From: DASSUW01 sp963844405
Lineage (GTDB): Bacteria; Actinomycetota; Thermoleophilia; Solirubrobacterales; Solirubrobacteraceae
Length of the DNA: 64,000 bases
Direction of reading: 5' to 3'
Assembly (NCBI GenBank): GCA_963844405.1
Contig: CAWJNZ010000003.1
Span: 248,001-312,000, forward strand
Within the stretch, counting starts at the first letter, position 1, and every line of letters starts with the position of its first letter. The notes under the pieces are model-generated. The model searched no databases. It was not told where the DNA came from and saw only the letters and a program-made list of their open reading frames with translations. The position numbers and the translations under genes are program-made. Below are positions 9,801 through 19,130 of the stretch, one piece after another.

Positions 9801-12800
9801 GCCCTCGCCGTCGATCACCGCGGCCAGGCGCTTCGCCTCGTCGTACTCGAAGCGCCAGCGCAGGGCGCCGGTGAGGGCGTCGAGCGTCCGCAGGTGGCGG
9901 CCGGACGCGTCGAACGCATAGACCTCGCCGCCGTCGCCCGACGGGATGTAGATACCGCCGGCGCCGAAGCCGGGCAGCGCCGGCTCGAGCCGGCGGAGCT
10001 GGTAGCGGCCGTCGGTGTAGACGAGCGTCCCGTTCGGGCCGACCTCGAGGGCGCGCGAGGTCCGCTCGATGCAGGTGTAGGCAGCCGTCTCGTGCGGCGG
10101 CGACAGCGTGAAGCTGCAGCCGCCCTCGAGGCGGCCGGCGACCGTGGTGACGGTGCCGTCGGGCAGCAGCTTGCGGATCCGCGCCTCGCTGCCCTCCGTC
10201 CCCGGGTCGTCGGTGCGCACGTGGAGCGTGCCCTCGGCGTCCACGGCGACGTTCACGGGGCTCCCGAGCCCGGTCTCCAGCGCCGGCCGGCCGTCGGGCC
10301 CGTTGTCGTCCAGCTGGTCGTCGCCCGCCACGCGGCGGATCAGCCCGTCGGTCCCGATCCGGGTGACAACGTGCTTGGTCGGATGCGCGACGTAGAGCGA
10401 GCCGTCAGAGGCAAAGGCCATGCCGTACGGGAGCGCGAGGTTGTGCTTGGTCGCCGGCTCGCCGGCCACGTCCTCGTCCGGCCCGGCGTCGACGCCGCCG
10501 CCGGCGATCGTCTCGATCACCCCGGAGGGGTCGATCCGCCGGATCCGCGCCTTGTTGCCGTTCGCCGCCGCCGCGCGCTCGCCGAAGTAGACGCTGCCGT
10601 CCGGCGCGACCTCGACGTCGAGCGGGTCGGTCACCCGCGCGGCGGTGGCCGGCCCGCCGTCGCCCATCGGCCCGCACGCGCACCCCACGCCGGCCAGCGT
10701 GCTGATCGTGCCGTCCGGCGCGATCCGGCGGATGTAGCCGTTCGGGAACGCGTTGCCGACGACCGAGAAGTAGACGCTGCCGTCGGGCCCGACGTCGATG
10801 CCGCGCAGCGTCCGCCCGAGCACCGCCTGCAGGGCGGGACCGCCGTCGCCCGTCGGCTCTCCGCACTGGGGTAGCCCGGCGAACTGGGAGATCATGCCGT
10901 CGCGCGCGATCCGGCGGATGCCGCCGTGGCCGTTGGCACACGGCCCGCTCATGGCGTAGATCGAGCCGTCGGGGCCGACCGCCGCCTCCACGAGCGAGTC
11001 GAGGTCCGCGCCGGTCGCGGGGAACGGCTCGGTGCGGGCCTCCGGGTACGCTCCGCCGCCCCCGCCAACGAGCCGGCTGGTGAGGCCCGTGCCGCCGGCG
11101 GCCGACGTCTGCGACCCGTCGCCTTCGTGGAGCTTGCGCTCGACCGGGTCGTACGCGTGGTGGACGCTCAGCGTCCAGCCGCCGAGCCCGACGCCCGCGG
11201 CGCTCCACGCGCCGATCGGGCGCTTGACGGTGCGCCCCACGGGGACGCCGCAGAAGAAGTGCGGATCGGTGGCGGGATCGGCGGGCGAAGCGGCGCCGCC
11301 GGCGATCGCGGCGACGCCGCCGGTCCAGGACGGTCGCTGGTTGCCGCACGAGCGGCGGCCGTCGAAGTACTCGACGTCGCCGGGCAGCTGGGCGAAGCTG
11401 GAGGCGACCCCGGACCGGCTCGGGTAGTAGACGAAGTCGTAGACGTTGGTGACGCGGATCGTGGCCACCGGGCTCCCCTGCACGTGCCGGCCGAACGCGT
11501 CCTTGCCGTCCCACGTGAAGACGTGGTGCAGATTCGGCTCGAGGTCGGGCAGGGCGGTCTGGCCCTGGATCGGGTTCGTCGGGTCCTCCCAGCGCCGCTC
11601 GAAGCGCCGGCCCGCGATGTCGATGGTCAGCTGCACGCCCTTGAGCCGGTCCGGGATCTCGCCGGCCGTGATCGGGATGCGGATGCGCTCGCCCGCCCGC
11701 CAGCCCGGCTGGCGGTGCGAGCTGTAGACGAGGTCGAACGGCGTGCCGGTGACGGGGACGCGCTCGCCGAGCGTCTGGCTCTCGCAGCCGATGATCGACC
11801 CGGCCTCCTCGCACGGGTCGTCCCCCTCGCCGTTGAACCACGGCAGCGGCGGCGTGGCCCCCGGCGGCGGCCCGAACGGCCAGTTCAGGTCCCACGGCGT
11901 GAAGTGCTCGAGCGGCACGCGCCAGAGCTCCTGGCCCGGCTCGTACAGCCGCCGCCAGCACGCGCCGCTCGTCCTCGCCGACGTCCAGGCCGGTCGCGCC
12001 CTCGAGCGCCGCGACGCCGTCCGTCTCCGACACGATCCTCACCACGCGTCCGTTGGGCGCCGCCTCCCACGCCGCGCGGCGGGGGTCGTAGAAGCCGGCC
12101 GGCACCGCGGACCCGACCTCGGCGCCGATGAAGTTCTCCGTGTACGAGAGGACCGGCCGGTCGAACTCGACGGAGGCGGCGCCGGCGCGCTCGGCCTCGT
12201 CGACCGTGTAGGCGGCGGCGTAGGTGTAGCCGGAGCTCGGCGGGAGGCTGCCGGGCATCGCGGCGTCGCCGGCGTCGCCGGCCGTGTACTCGGTCGCGCG
12301 CACAGACAGGTCGCCGAGCGGCCGGCGCTCGCCGCTCGGCATCCGCATCGTGGCGGTCAGGCCGCGCGGGAAGAGCAGCGTGGCGCGGCGGGCACCGTCG
12401 GCGTCCTCCGTCGCGGTCGCCCGCGCGACCTGGAACGGCTCGTCGGAGCCGCGCTCGATCGTGGTGACGCGCGGGTCGAGCGGGATCATGACCACCGAGT
12501 CGACGGTCACCCAGTCCTCCCACGGCGTGTCGACCGTCCGCTCCACGTCGGCGTAGCCGGGCTTGGCGAGGGCGACCGTCAGCGGGCCGCCGCCGTTGAC
12601 GACGAGCTGGAAGCCGCCGTCCGGCTGCGTGCGCGTGCTGCCGTACTCCGGATGCCCGTGGACGGTGACGGTGACGCCCGGCAGCGGGGCGCCCGACCGC
12701 TCGATGACCGTGCCGCGCAGTGCGGCGGCGCGGCGCTCGGCGATCGTCCCCGGCGCCACGCCCTGCTGGACGGGGTTCGCGCCGCTGTGCAGGAAGGCCA

Positions 12801-13353
12801 CCGAGTCGGCCAGCGAGGTCGCGGCTCCCGGGTCGAGCGGGGGGATCTCGAGCCGCGGCGCGGGAGCCGGCTGCCCGCCTCCGCCGCCCTCACCGCCGCC
12901 GCCGCCGCCCGGCTGCGGCGCCGGCGAGGGCGAGCCGGGCACGAGGACCCGGACGCGGCCGGCCGTGCGGCAGTTGTTGCGCTCCGAGCGCTCGCGGACG
13001 CGGCGTGCGACGTCGGCGCACGCCTGCAAGCGGTACTCGCCGGCGGCGCCCGCGGGCAGGCGCAGCCGCGCCGCCGAGCGCGCCCGGCGACCGGGGGCGA
13101 GCGCCTTCAGCCGGCTCTCCCCGAGGGCCACGCGACCCGCCCGCACCAGCGACCACCCCAGCGCCGACGCCCGGGCGCGCGTCCGGCCCGCGTTGCGCAC
13201 GACGCTCGAGACCCGCAGGGTCCCGCCCGGCACGACCTCGGCGGCCGGCTTCGCAACCGTCACGGGCCGCAGGTCCGGCAGCCCCGCTGCGGTGACGGTG
13301 GCCGGAGCGGCGAGTGCGCACAGGAGCGCGACGACGGCGGGCAGGCATTTCAT
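6897..13353 (-). CDS. secreted teneurin-like RHS/YD-repeat protein with NHL repeats (one-base frameshift)
   Basis: Reading leftward from ATG 13353: signal peptide (MKCLPAVVALLCALAAP...), a CARDB-like Ig fold, a Gly/Pro linker, a carboxypeptidase-regulatory-like domain (LRGTVIERSGAPLPGVTVTV), NHL repeats with DGSIY/DGSVYF motifs, many YD repeats, the RHS core (DPLTGLVRFGVRDYDP, NLYAYAGSDPVDF) and a unique Ala-rich tail of about 150 residues ending WWDCTYGKSFGESVYDFAARR. The order NHL then YD resembles teneurins and polymorphic toxins. The frame shifts at about 11949-11957, where one extra base in a GGC run separates VLAA from LYEPGQELWRVPLEHFTPW. The 3' part is open from 11918 to 6897 (1673 residues). 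Removing one base restores about 2150 residues. No immunity gene follows, since radA converges immediately. A GTG at 13407 is an alternative start. Confidence 0.85.
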
Positions 13354-13460
13354 GGGTGCGGAACTGTCCCGAGGTGCCCCGGCGGCGGCAATCGGGAGGG
13401 CGCTCACCTAGGGGTGCGGTTGTCCGCACTGAACCGATACAGTCGGCGCTGTGGCGCGCT

Positions 13461-13490
13461 TTAAGCACTGTTGAAAGCAACTGCTAGAAT
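13461..13490 (+). promoter_or_regulatory. disA promoter, leaderless type
   Basis: TTAAGC (13461-13466), an 18-nt spacer, then TAGAAT (13485-13490), which ends 6 nt before the GTG of disA. Transcription would start at or within a base of the start codon. Confidence 0.5.
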
Positions 13491-13496
13491 TAAGAG

Positions 13497-14612
13497 GTGA
13501 TGACGCCGCGATCCGGGGAGGAGCTCATTGAGCTCGAGGCGCGGCAGGAACCCCGGCTGGTGAAGGCGCTGGAGATGGTCGCGCCCGGCACGGCGGTGCG
13601 GGAGGGCATCGACAACATCGTCCACGCGCGGACCGGCGGCCTGCTGGTGATCGGAGATCCGGACGAGCTCGCCTTCCTCTTCTCGGGCGGCATCAAGCTC
13701 GACATCGACTACTCCCCGGCGATGATCTACCAGCTGGCGAAGATGGACGGGGCGATCGCCCTCAACGCGACGGCGACGAAGATCGCCTGGTGCAACGTCC
13801 AGCTGATGCCGGACCCGACGATCCTGTCGATGGAGACCGGCACGCGCCACCGCACGGCCGAGCGCGTCTCGAAGCAGACCGACGCGCTGGTCATCGCCGT
13901 CTCCCAGCGCCGCGACGTCGTGAGCCTGTACGTCGACGGCGCGAAGTACATCCTCGAGGAGATCCCCGCCGTTCTGGCCAAGGCCAACCAGGCGCTCGCG
14001 ACCCTCGACAAGTACCGCTCCCGGCTCGATCAGGTGAGCACGCGCCTGACCGCGCTCGAGTTCGAGGGCGGGGTGACGCTGCACGACGTCCTGACCGTGC
14101 TCCAGCGCGCCGAGCTGGTGACGCGCATGGCCGTGGAGATCGAGCGCTACATCGTCGAGCTCGGCTCGGAGGGCCGGCTCATCGAGATGCAGCTCGAGGA
14201 GACCATGGTCGGCGTGGCGGGCGACAAGGCCGCGCTCCTGCACGACTACCTGGCGGAGCCGCGCGACGACGCGTTCGCCGTCGCGCTCGACGGCATCGCG
14301 CGGCTGGCCCACCAAGACCTACTCGACTTCGGGCGGCTGGCGGAGCTGCTCGGGTATGACCGCAAGGTCAACACGCTCGACTATCCCGTCTCGCCCCGCG
14401 GCTACAGGATCCTGGGCCGCATACCCCGGCTTCCGAAGCTGGTGGTGCAGAACATCGTCCGCGAGTTCCGCGGGCTCGACGAGATTCTCGCCGCGACCGA
14501 CCCCGAGCTGGAGTCGGTCGACGGCGTCGGAGAGATCCGGGCGAAGGACATCCGCGAGGGCCTTCGCCGCCTACAGGAGATCAACCTCGTGGACCGCTAC
14601 CTGCAGACGTGA
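13497..14612 (+). CDS. disA: diadenylate cyclase / DNA integrity scanning protein DisA
   Basis: 371 residues. The N-terminal DAC domain has the catalytic DGA (about residue 84) and RHR (about 116, in GTRHRTAER). A helical linker and a C-terminal helix-hairpin-helix DNA-binding region (VDGVGEIRAKDIREGLRRL) follow. DisA condenses two ATP into cyclic di-AMP while scanning DNA; branched DNA inhibits it in Bacillus. It is followed by carD, 49 nt downstream. Two c-di-AMP riboswitches lie in this same window, at 56656 and 62768, each upstream of a cell-wall hydrolase. The start is GTG 13497 or the adjacent ATG 13500; the leaderless -10 favours the GTG. Confidence 0.96.
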   Translation: MMTPRSGEELIELEARQEPRLVKALEMVAPGTAVREGIDNIVHARTGGLLVIGDPDELAFLFSGGIKLDIDYSPAMIYQLAKMDGAIALNATATKIAWCNVQLMPDPTILSMETGTRHRTAERVSKQTDALVIAVSQRRDVVSLYVDGAKYILEEIPAVLAKANQALATLDKYRSRLDQVSTRLTALEFEGGVTLHDVLTVLQRAELVTRMAVEIERYIVELGSEGRLIEMQLEETMVGVAGDKAALLHDYLAEPRDDAFAVALDGIARLAHQDLLDFGRLAELLGYDRKVNTLDYPVSPRGYRILGRIPRLPKLVVQNIVREFRGLDEILAATDPELESVDGVGEIRAKDIREGLRRLQEINLVDRYLQT

Positions 14613-14661
14613 GCATGCGCCGCGTGAATCGCACGGTCGTCCGGCATCCGGACGGACCCAG

Positions 14662-15246
14662 ATGAAGGAGGACACCATCCCCACCGATACAGCGACCGAG
14701 CAGATCGAGGACCTGGAGATCACCCGCGAGGCGGAGTGCATCGACTTCCAGGTCGGTGACAACGTCGTCTATCCCCATCACGGAGCCGGGCAGGTCATCA
14801 AGAAGGAGGAGAAGGAGATCCTCGGCGAGGTGCGCCAGTACCTCACGATCAAGATCCTTCATAACGACATGACCGTGATGGTCCCGTGTGAGAACGCCGG
14901 CAAGGCCGGCCTCCGCCGGGTCATCGACGAGGAGACCGTCAAGAAGGTGCTCGCCGTGCTCTCCGACGACGTCTCGGAGATGCCCAAGAACTGGAACCGC
15001 CGCTTCAAGCACAACCGCGACAAGATCAAGACCGGCGACATCTACGAGCTCGCCGAGGTCGTCCGCAACCTCGCCGTGCGCGAGCAGGACAAGGGTCTGT
15101 CGACGGGCGAGAAGCAGATGTACACGCGAGCCAAGAAGATCCTCGCATCGGAGATGATGTACGCCCTGGAGAAGACCGAGGACGAGGCCGAGGCCTACCT
15201 CGACGACCTCCTCCTGCGCTCGGAAAAGCTGGCTGCCGCCTCCTAG
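14662..15246 (+). CDS. carD: CarD family transcriptional regulator
   Basis: 194 residues: an acidic extension of about 27, then the CarD/TRCF RNA-polymerase-interaction domain (FQVGDNVVYPHHGAGQVIKK) and a helical DNA-binding domain with the conserved Trp (MPKNWNRRFKHN). CarD binds the RNAP beta subunit and stabilises open complexes, especially at rRNA promoters. A 6-bp hairpin (GTCCGG/CCGGAC) lies at 14639-14653. Codons 2-4 after the ATG spell AAGGAGG, an ideal Shine-Dalgarno placed 5 nt before an in-frame ATC at 14677, so the true start could be further in. Confidence 0.92.
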   Translation: MKEDTIPTDTATEQIEDLEITREAECIDFQVGDNVVYPHHGAGQVIKKEEKEILGEVRQYLTIKILHNDMTVMVPCENAGKAGLRRVIDEETVKKVLAVLSDDVSEMPKNWNRRFKHNRDKIKTGDIYELAEVVRNLAVREQDKGLSTGEKQMYTRAKKILASEMMYALEKTEDEAEAYLDDLLLRSEKLAAAS

Positions 15247-15264
15247 GCGCGCCGCATTTTGAAC

Positions 15265-15927
15265 ATGGCGGTCGCGCTCCTCGTGGCCGCCGGCAGCGGT
15301 GAACGCCTTGGCGCCGGACGGCCCAAGGCGTTCGTCGTTGTGGCCGGCCGGCCGATGCTCGAGTGGTCGCTCGAGGCGTTGCGGGCGGCCGGCATCGACG
15401 AGATCGTGGTCGCGGCGCCGGCCGACGAGCTCGAGTTGCCGCCGGGCGTGATCGTGGTGCCCGGCGGCGCCACGCGGTCGGAGTCGGTCCGCGCGGCGCT
15501 GGCGGCCGCCCCGCCGGGCGACGTCGTCGTCCACGACGCGGCGCGACCGCTGGTCACGCCCGACCTCTTCCGCGAGACGCTGGCGGCGCTCGCCGAGGCC
15601 GACTGCGCGGTGGCCGCCGCCCCGATGGCCGACACGGTGAAGGAGGCGGGGCCGGACCGGGTCGTGCGCGCCACGCTCGACCGCTCGCGCCTGTGGGCGA
15701 TCCAGACGCCGCAGGCGTTCCGCCGCGCGGCCCTCGAGCGGGCGCTGGACGCGGACGCCGAGCTGCTGGCGCAGGCGACCGACGACGCCTGGCTGGTCGA
15801 GCGCATGGGGGGGACGGTGCGCGTCGTAGAGTCATCGGCCGCCAACTTCAAGGTGACCACGCCCTACGACCTCGAGATCGCCGAGTACCTGCTTGCTGAC
15901 CGACTACCACGTCCACCTGCGGCCTGA
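15265..15927 (+). CDS. ispD: 2-C-methyl-D-erythritol 4-phosphate cytidylyltransferase IspD
   Basis: 220-residue nucleotidyltransferase of the non-mevalonate isoprenoid pathway, transferring CMP from CTP to MEP. The N-terminal CTP-binding loop LLVAAGSGERLGAGRPKAF, the central VVHDAARPLV and the C-terminal NFKVTTPYDLEIAEYLL motif are all present. ATG at 15265 is preferred to a TTG two codons earlier because family homology starts directly with ALLVAAG. Its 3' end overlaps the next gene by 35 nt. With ispF two genes downstream it reproduces the common ispD-ispF pairing. Confidence 0.95.
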   Translation: MAVALLVAAGSGERLGAGRPKAFVVVAGRPMLEWSLEALRAAGIDEIVVAAPADELELPPGVIVVPGGATRSESVRAALAAAPPGDVVVHDAARPLVTPDLFRETLAALAEADCAVAAAPMADTVKEAGPDRVVRATLDRSRLWAIQTPQAFRRAALERALDADAELLAQATDDAWLVERMGGTVRVVESSAANFKVTTPYDLEIAEYLLADRLPRPPAA

Positions 15928-16720
15928 CGACCGCGACGCGACGCCCGAGCGCTACTTCACCCCCGCCAACGCCGAGCGCTACCGCGAGACCGCGGCCGAG
16001 CGCGGGATCGCCGAGCTCGGGGTCGCCGAGCACATCTACCGCTTCAGCGCCGCCCTGGAGATCTGGGAGCACCCATTCTGGCGCCGCTACGCGCAGGACG
16101 ACCTCGACGCCTACTGCGGCTTCGTGCGCGAGGAGACCGACCTCAAGCTGGGCATCGAGATGGACTTCGTGCCCGGCCGCGAGGACCGCATCGCCAGCGT
16201 CCTCGACAGGCACGACTGGGACTACGTCGTGGGCTCCGTCCACTTCCTGCGCGACCACTCGATCGACGCCGAGGACTACACCATCTGGGGCACCGGCGAG
16301 TCGCCCGAGAAGGTCTGGCGGCGCTACTTCGCGACCGTCGCCGAGGCCGCGCGCTCCGGGCTCTGCGACATCATGGCCCACCCGGACCTCGTGAAGGTCT
16401 GGGGGCGGGCGGCGCCGCTCCCCGAGGGCGACCTGCGGCGCTACTACGAGCCGGCCGTCGAGGCCTTCGCGGAGACCGGGGTGGCCGTCGAGTTCTCGAC
16501 CGCCGGCTGGCGCAAGCCGGTCGGCGAGCAGTACCCGGCGGTGCCGTTCCTGGAGATGCTGGCCGACGCCGGCTGCCCGATCGCGCTGTCCAGCGACGCC
16601 CACATTCCCGAGCAGCTCGGCTTCGAGTACGAGCGCGCGCTGGAGCTGCTGGAGGGGGTCGGGGTGCGCGAGATCGCCGTCTTCGAGCGGCGGGAGCGGC
16701 GGCTGGAGCCGGTCGGGTGA
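15893..16720 (+). CDS. PHP-domain phosphatase (histidinol-phosphatase-like)
   Basis: 275-residue PHP-family metal-dependent phosphoesterase. Metal-ligand motifs are DYHVHL at the N-terminus, EHIY, the GIEMDF segment, GSVHFL, MAHPDLVK and SSDAHIPE. These match the HisK/HisJ type of histidinol-phosphate phosphatase, so it may dephosphorylate histidinol phosphate, although no other his gene is near and a different phosphoester is possible. The start is TTG 15893, inside the end of ispD, because the first metal motif begins four codons later. It is translationally coupled to ispF through a 4-nt overlap. Confidence 0.85.
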   Translation: MLTDYHVHLRPDDRDATPERYFTPANAERYRETAAERGIAELGVAEHIYRFSAALEIWEHPFWRRYAQDDLDAYCGFVREETDLKLGIEMDFVPGREDRIASVLDRHDWDYVVGSVHFLRDHSIDAEDYTIWGTGESPEKVWRRYFATVAEAARSGLCDIMAHPDLVKVWGRAAPLPEGDLRRYYEPAVEAFAETGVAVEFSTAGWRKPVGEQYPAVPFLEMLADAGCPIALSSDAHIPEQLGFEYERALELLEGVGVREIAVFERRERRLEPVG

Positions 16721-17172
16721 GGACCGGCATCGGGATCGACTCGCACCGCTTCGCCGAGGGGCGCCGGCTCGTGCTCGGCGGCGTCGAGATCCCGTTCGAG
16801 CGTGGGCTGGCCGGCCACTCGGACGCCGACGTGCTGGCCCACGCGATCGCCGACGCCCTGCTTGGCGCCGCCGGCCTCGGCGACATCGGGCAGCACTTCC
16901 CCGACACCGACCCCGCCTGGAAGGACGCGGACTCGATGGAGCTGCTGCGCGACGTCGTCGCAAGGGTGCGCGCCGCGGGTCACGAGGTCGTGCACGTCGA
17001 CGCCACGGTGATGCTCGAGCGACCCAGGCTCGCGCCCCACCGCGAGGCCATCCACGCCTCGCTGGCGGCCGTGCTCGGCTCGGTCAACGTCAAGGCGACG
17101 ACCGGCGAGGGGATGGGCTTCGTGGGCCGCGGCGAGGGCGCCGCGGCGCTCGCCGTGGCGACCCTCCGTTAG
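16717..17172 (+). CDS. ispF: 2-C-methyl-D-erythritol 2,4-cyclodiphosphate synthase IspF
   Basis: 151 residues, typical of this trimeric zinc enzyme that cyclises CDP-ME-2-phosphate. The metal-binding D8-x-H10 (GIGIDSHRF), AGHSDADVLAHAI, DIGQHFPDTDP and the C-terminal ATTGEGMGFVGRGEG motif are intact. GTG start overlapping the preceding stop by 4 nt implies coupled translation. Unlike many genomes, the PHP phosphatase is inserted between ispD and ispF. Confidence 0.96.
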   Translation: MRTGIGIDSHRFAEGRRLVLGGVEIPFERGLAGHSDADVLAHAIADALLGAAGLGDIGQHFPDTDPAWKDADSMELLRDVVARVRAAGHEVVHVDATVMLERPRLAPHREAIHASLAAVLGSVNVKATTGEGMGFVGRGEGAAALAVATLR

Positions 17173-17296
17173 TTCGGCGTCGTCTTTGCGCCTCGAACAC
17201 ATGTGTGTCGTCGACGCGTTCACTACCCGCTTCCGCGGCGATTCCGGCGGCCGTCGGTGCAGGAGGATCGCACGGTCGCTCTCGAACACGGCCGGC

Positions 17297-17434
17297 TCAC
17301 CGACACTCAGGACCAGGGCCTCGTGCCCTCCTGTCGGAGCAAGCGCATGAAGGTCCGAGATACACGCGAGCCAGCTCTTCGGGTCTCGTCGGCAACGCGA
17401 GCGCCCTCCGCTCGACGGCGATTCGCAGGCTCAT
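17297..17434 (-). CDS. possible 45-residue small protein coupled to the HTH gene
   Basis: ATG at 17434 overlaps the stop of the upstream HTH gene (ATGA) and opens 45 codons starting MSLRIAVERRALALPTRPEE. It ends in a short Cys- and Arg-rich tail. No family is recognised. The overlap is suggestive, but composition alone cannot prove that it is translated. It may be a degenerate remnant. Confidence 0.25.
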   Translation of the reverse strand: MSLRIAVERRALALPTRPEELARVYLGPSCACSDRRARGPGPECR

Positions 17435-17622
17435 GTGCCCTCCACCGGATACGGGGCGGGCTCGTAGAGCTTGCGGGGCCGGCCGTACGTGCCGCTGCGC
17501 TCGGAGATGACGCGCACAAGACCCGCTGCCTCGAGACGGGCGAGCATTCGCTGCGTATACGGGCGGCTCCATCCGAGGCGCCTGAGCAGCAGCTCGCGGA
17601 GCTGGGCTTCTAATGACGGCAA
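17431..17622 (-). CDS. short winged-helix DNA-binding protein
   Basis: 63 residues from a TTG at 17622. The segment WSRPYTQRMLARLEAAGLVRVISERSGTYGRPRKLYEP looks like the recognition helix and wing of an ArsR/MarR/PadR-like domain. It lacks the ligand or dimerisation region expected of full-length members, so it is a minimal regulator or a truncated remnant. It lies in the only loosely packed, lower-GC stretch of this block (17173-17677), on the opposite strand between ispF and cysS. The remainder of that stretch shows nothing convincing. Confidence 0.45.
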   Translation of the reverse strand: MPSLEAQLRELLLRRLGWSRPYTQRMLARLEAAGLVRVISERSGTYGRPRKLYEPAPYPVEGT

Positions 17623-17677
17623 AGGCTCTGAACCTTTCGCTACTTCGCGACGGCGCTCGCGTAAGGTCCGCCGTTCA

Positions 17678-19027
17678 GTGCGGACGATCAGGTTCTACGA
17701 CACCGGCACACGCGAGCTGCAGCGGTTCGAGCCGCGCGACCCCGGCGCGGTCGGCATCTACGCCTGCGGGCCGACGGTCTACTCGCGCGTGCACGTCGGC
17801 AACGCGCGGCCGTTCGTCGTCTTCTCGCAGCTCAAGCGCTTCCTCGAGCACGAGGGCTACGACGTCACGCTCGTCGCGAACATCACCGACATCAACGACA
17901 AGATCTACGACGCGGCGCGGGCGGCCGGCCGCGAGTCGGCCGACCTGGCGCGGGAGATGACCGAGCACTACGTCGCCGACACGGAGCGCCTGGGGCTCGG
18001 TCGCCCCGATCACGAGCCGCTCGCCTCCGAGTACGTGGACCCGATCATCGACCTCATCGGCGCGCTGATCGAGCGCGATCACGCCTATGCGGTCGAGGGC
18101 GACGTCTACTTCCGCGTGCGCACGCTGCCCGCGTACGGGTCGCTCTCGCGCCGCGACGTCGACCAGATGGATCAGGGCGAGGGCGTCGAGGGCGCGAACC
18201 TGAAGGAGGACCCGCTCGACTTCGCGCTCTGGAAGGCGCACAAGGAGGGCGAGGACACGGCGTGGGACTCACCCTGGGGACGTGGCCGGCCGGGCTGGCA
18301 CATCGAGTGCTCGGCGATGGCGGAGGCGCTCCTGGGGCTCGAGTTCGACATCCACGGCGGCGGCATCGACCTCGTGTTCCCGCACCACGAGAACGAGCTG
18401 GCCCAGACGCTGGCCGGCCGCGGGAGGCCGCTGGCGCGGATGTGGATGCACAACGGCATGCTCGAGGCCGCCGAGGGCGAGAAGATGGCCAAGTCGGTCG
18501 GCAACATCCGCGGGCTCGCGGAGGTGCTCGACGACGTCGGCGGCGAGACGCTGGTCCTGTACTTCTCCACCGGCCACTACCGGCAGCCTCTGACGTTCAC
18601 GCCCGAGTCGCTGAAGGCCGCGGGCAACGCCGTGGCACGCATCCGCGACGCGGCGCGACGGCTGGAGCAGGGGCCGTCGCCGCCGGAGCTGGTGCCCCAC
18701 CGCGAGGCGTTCTGGGAAGCGCTGGCCGACGACTTCAACACCGCCCGCGCGCTGGCGGCGATGTTCGAGTGGGTCGGCGAGGCGAACAAGCTGGACGCGC
18801 CCGCCGGCGACCGCGATCTCTACGACATGCTGGCGGTGCTCGGCCTCGAGTCGCTGATGGAGCACGAGGAGGCTCCGCCGCACGTCGTCGCCCTCGCCGA
18901 CCAGCGGGACGCGGCGCGGAGCGCGAAGGACTGGGCCGAGGCCGACCGCCTGCGCGACCAGCTCCGCGAGCAGGGCTGGGAGGTGCGCGACGGCCCGCAG
19001 GGACCGGAGCTCGTCCGGGCGTCCTGA
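17678..19027 (+). CDS. cysS: cysteinyl-tRNA synthetase
   Basis: 449 residues, class I synthetase that charges tRNA-Cys. Zinc ligand C30 (YACGPTVY), the HIGH-type signature HVGN (39-42), GWHIECSAMA and FPHHENELAQ zinc motifs and the KMSKS-loop variant KMAKS (269-273) are visible. GTG 17678 fits the conserved N-terminus (VRTIRFYDTGTRE); TAAGGT at 17662-17667 lies 10 nt upstream and may be its -10. Its 3' end runs directly into rlmB, as in the Firmicutes cysS-mrnC-rlmB order, but mrnC is absent here. Confidence 0.95.
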   Translation: MRTIRFYDTGTRELQRFEPRDPGAVGIYACGPTVYSRVHVGNARPFVVFSQLKRFLEHEGYDVTLVANITDINDKIYDAARAAGRESADLAREMTEHYVADTERLGLGRPDHEPLASEYVDPIIDLIGALIERDHAYAVEGDVYFRVRTLPAYGSLSRRDVDQMDQGEGVEGANLKEDPLDFALWKAHKEGEDTAWDSPWGRGRPGWHIECSAMAEALLGLEFDIHGGGIDLVFPHHENELAQTLAGRGRPLARMWMHNGMLEAAEGEKMAKSVGNIRGLAEVLDDVGGETLVLYFSTGHYRQPLTFTPESLKAAGNAVARIRDAARRLEQGPSPPELVPHREAFWEALADDFNTARALAAMFEWVGEANKLDAPAGDRDLYDMLAVLGLESLMEHEEAPPHVVALADQRDAARSAKDWAEADRLRDQLREQGWEVRDGPQGPELVRAS

Positions 19028-19130
19028 CCGCCGCGGGCGGCCGCCGAAGCGCGCGGGGCGCGCGCCGCGCGACGATCGGGCCCGACCGGCCCGGGCCGGC
19101 GACGATCGTGGGGACGCCCCGCGCGGCCGC

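Noticed and set aside
7710..10874. 1054-codon plus-strand frame inside the RHS gene
   Set aside because: Antisense to YD repeats, periodic only because the RHS gene is repetitive; no start context or motif.
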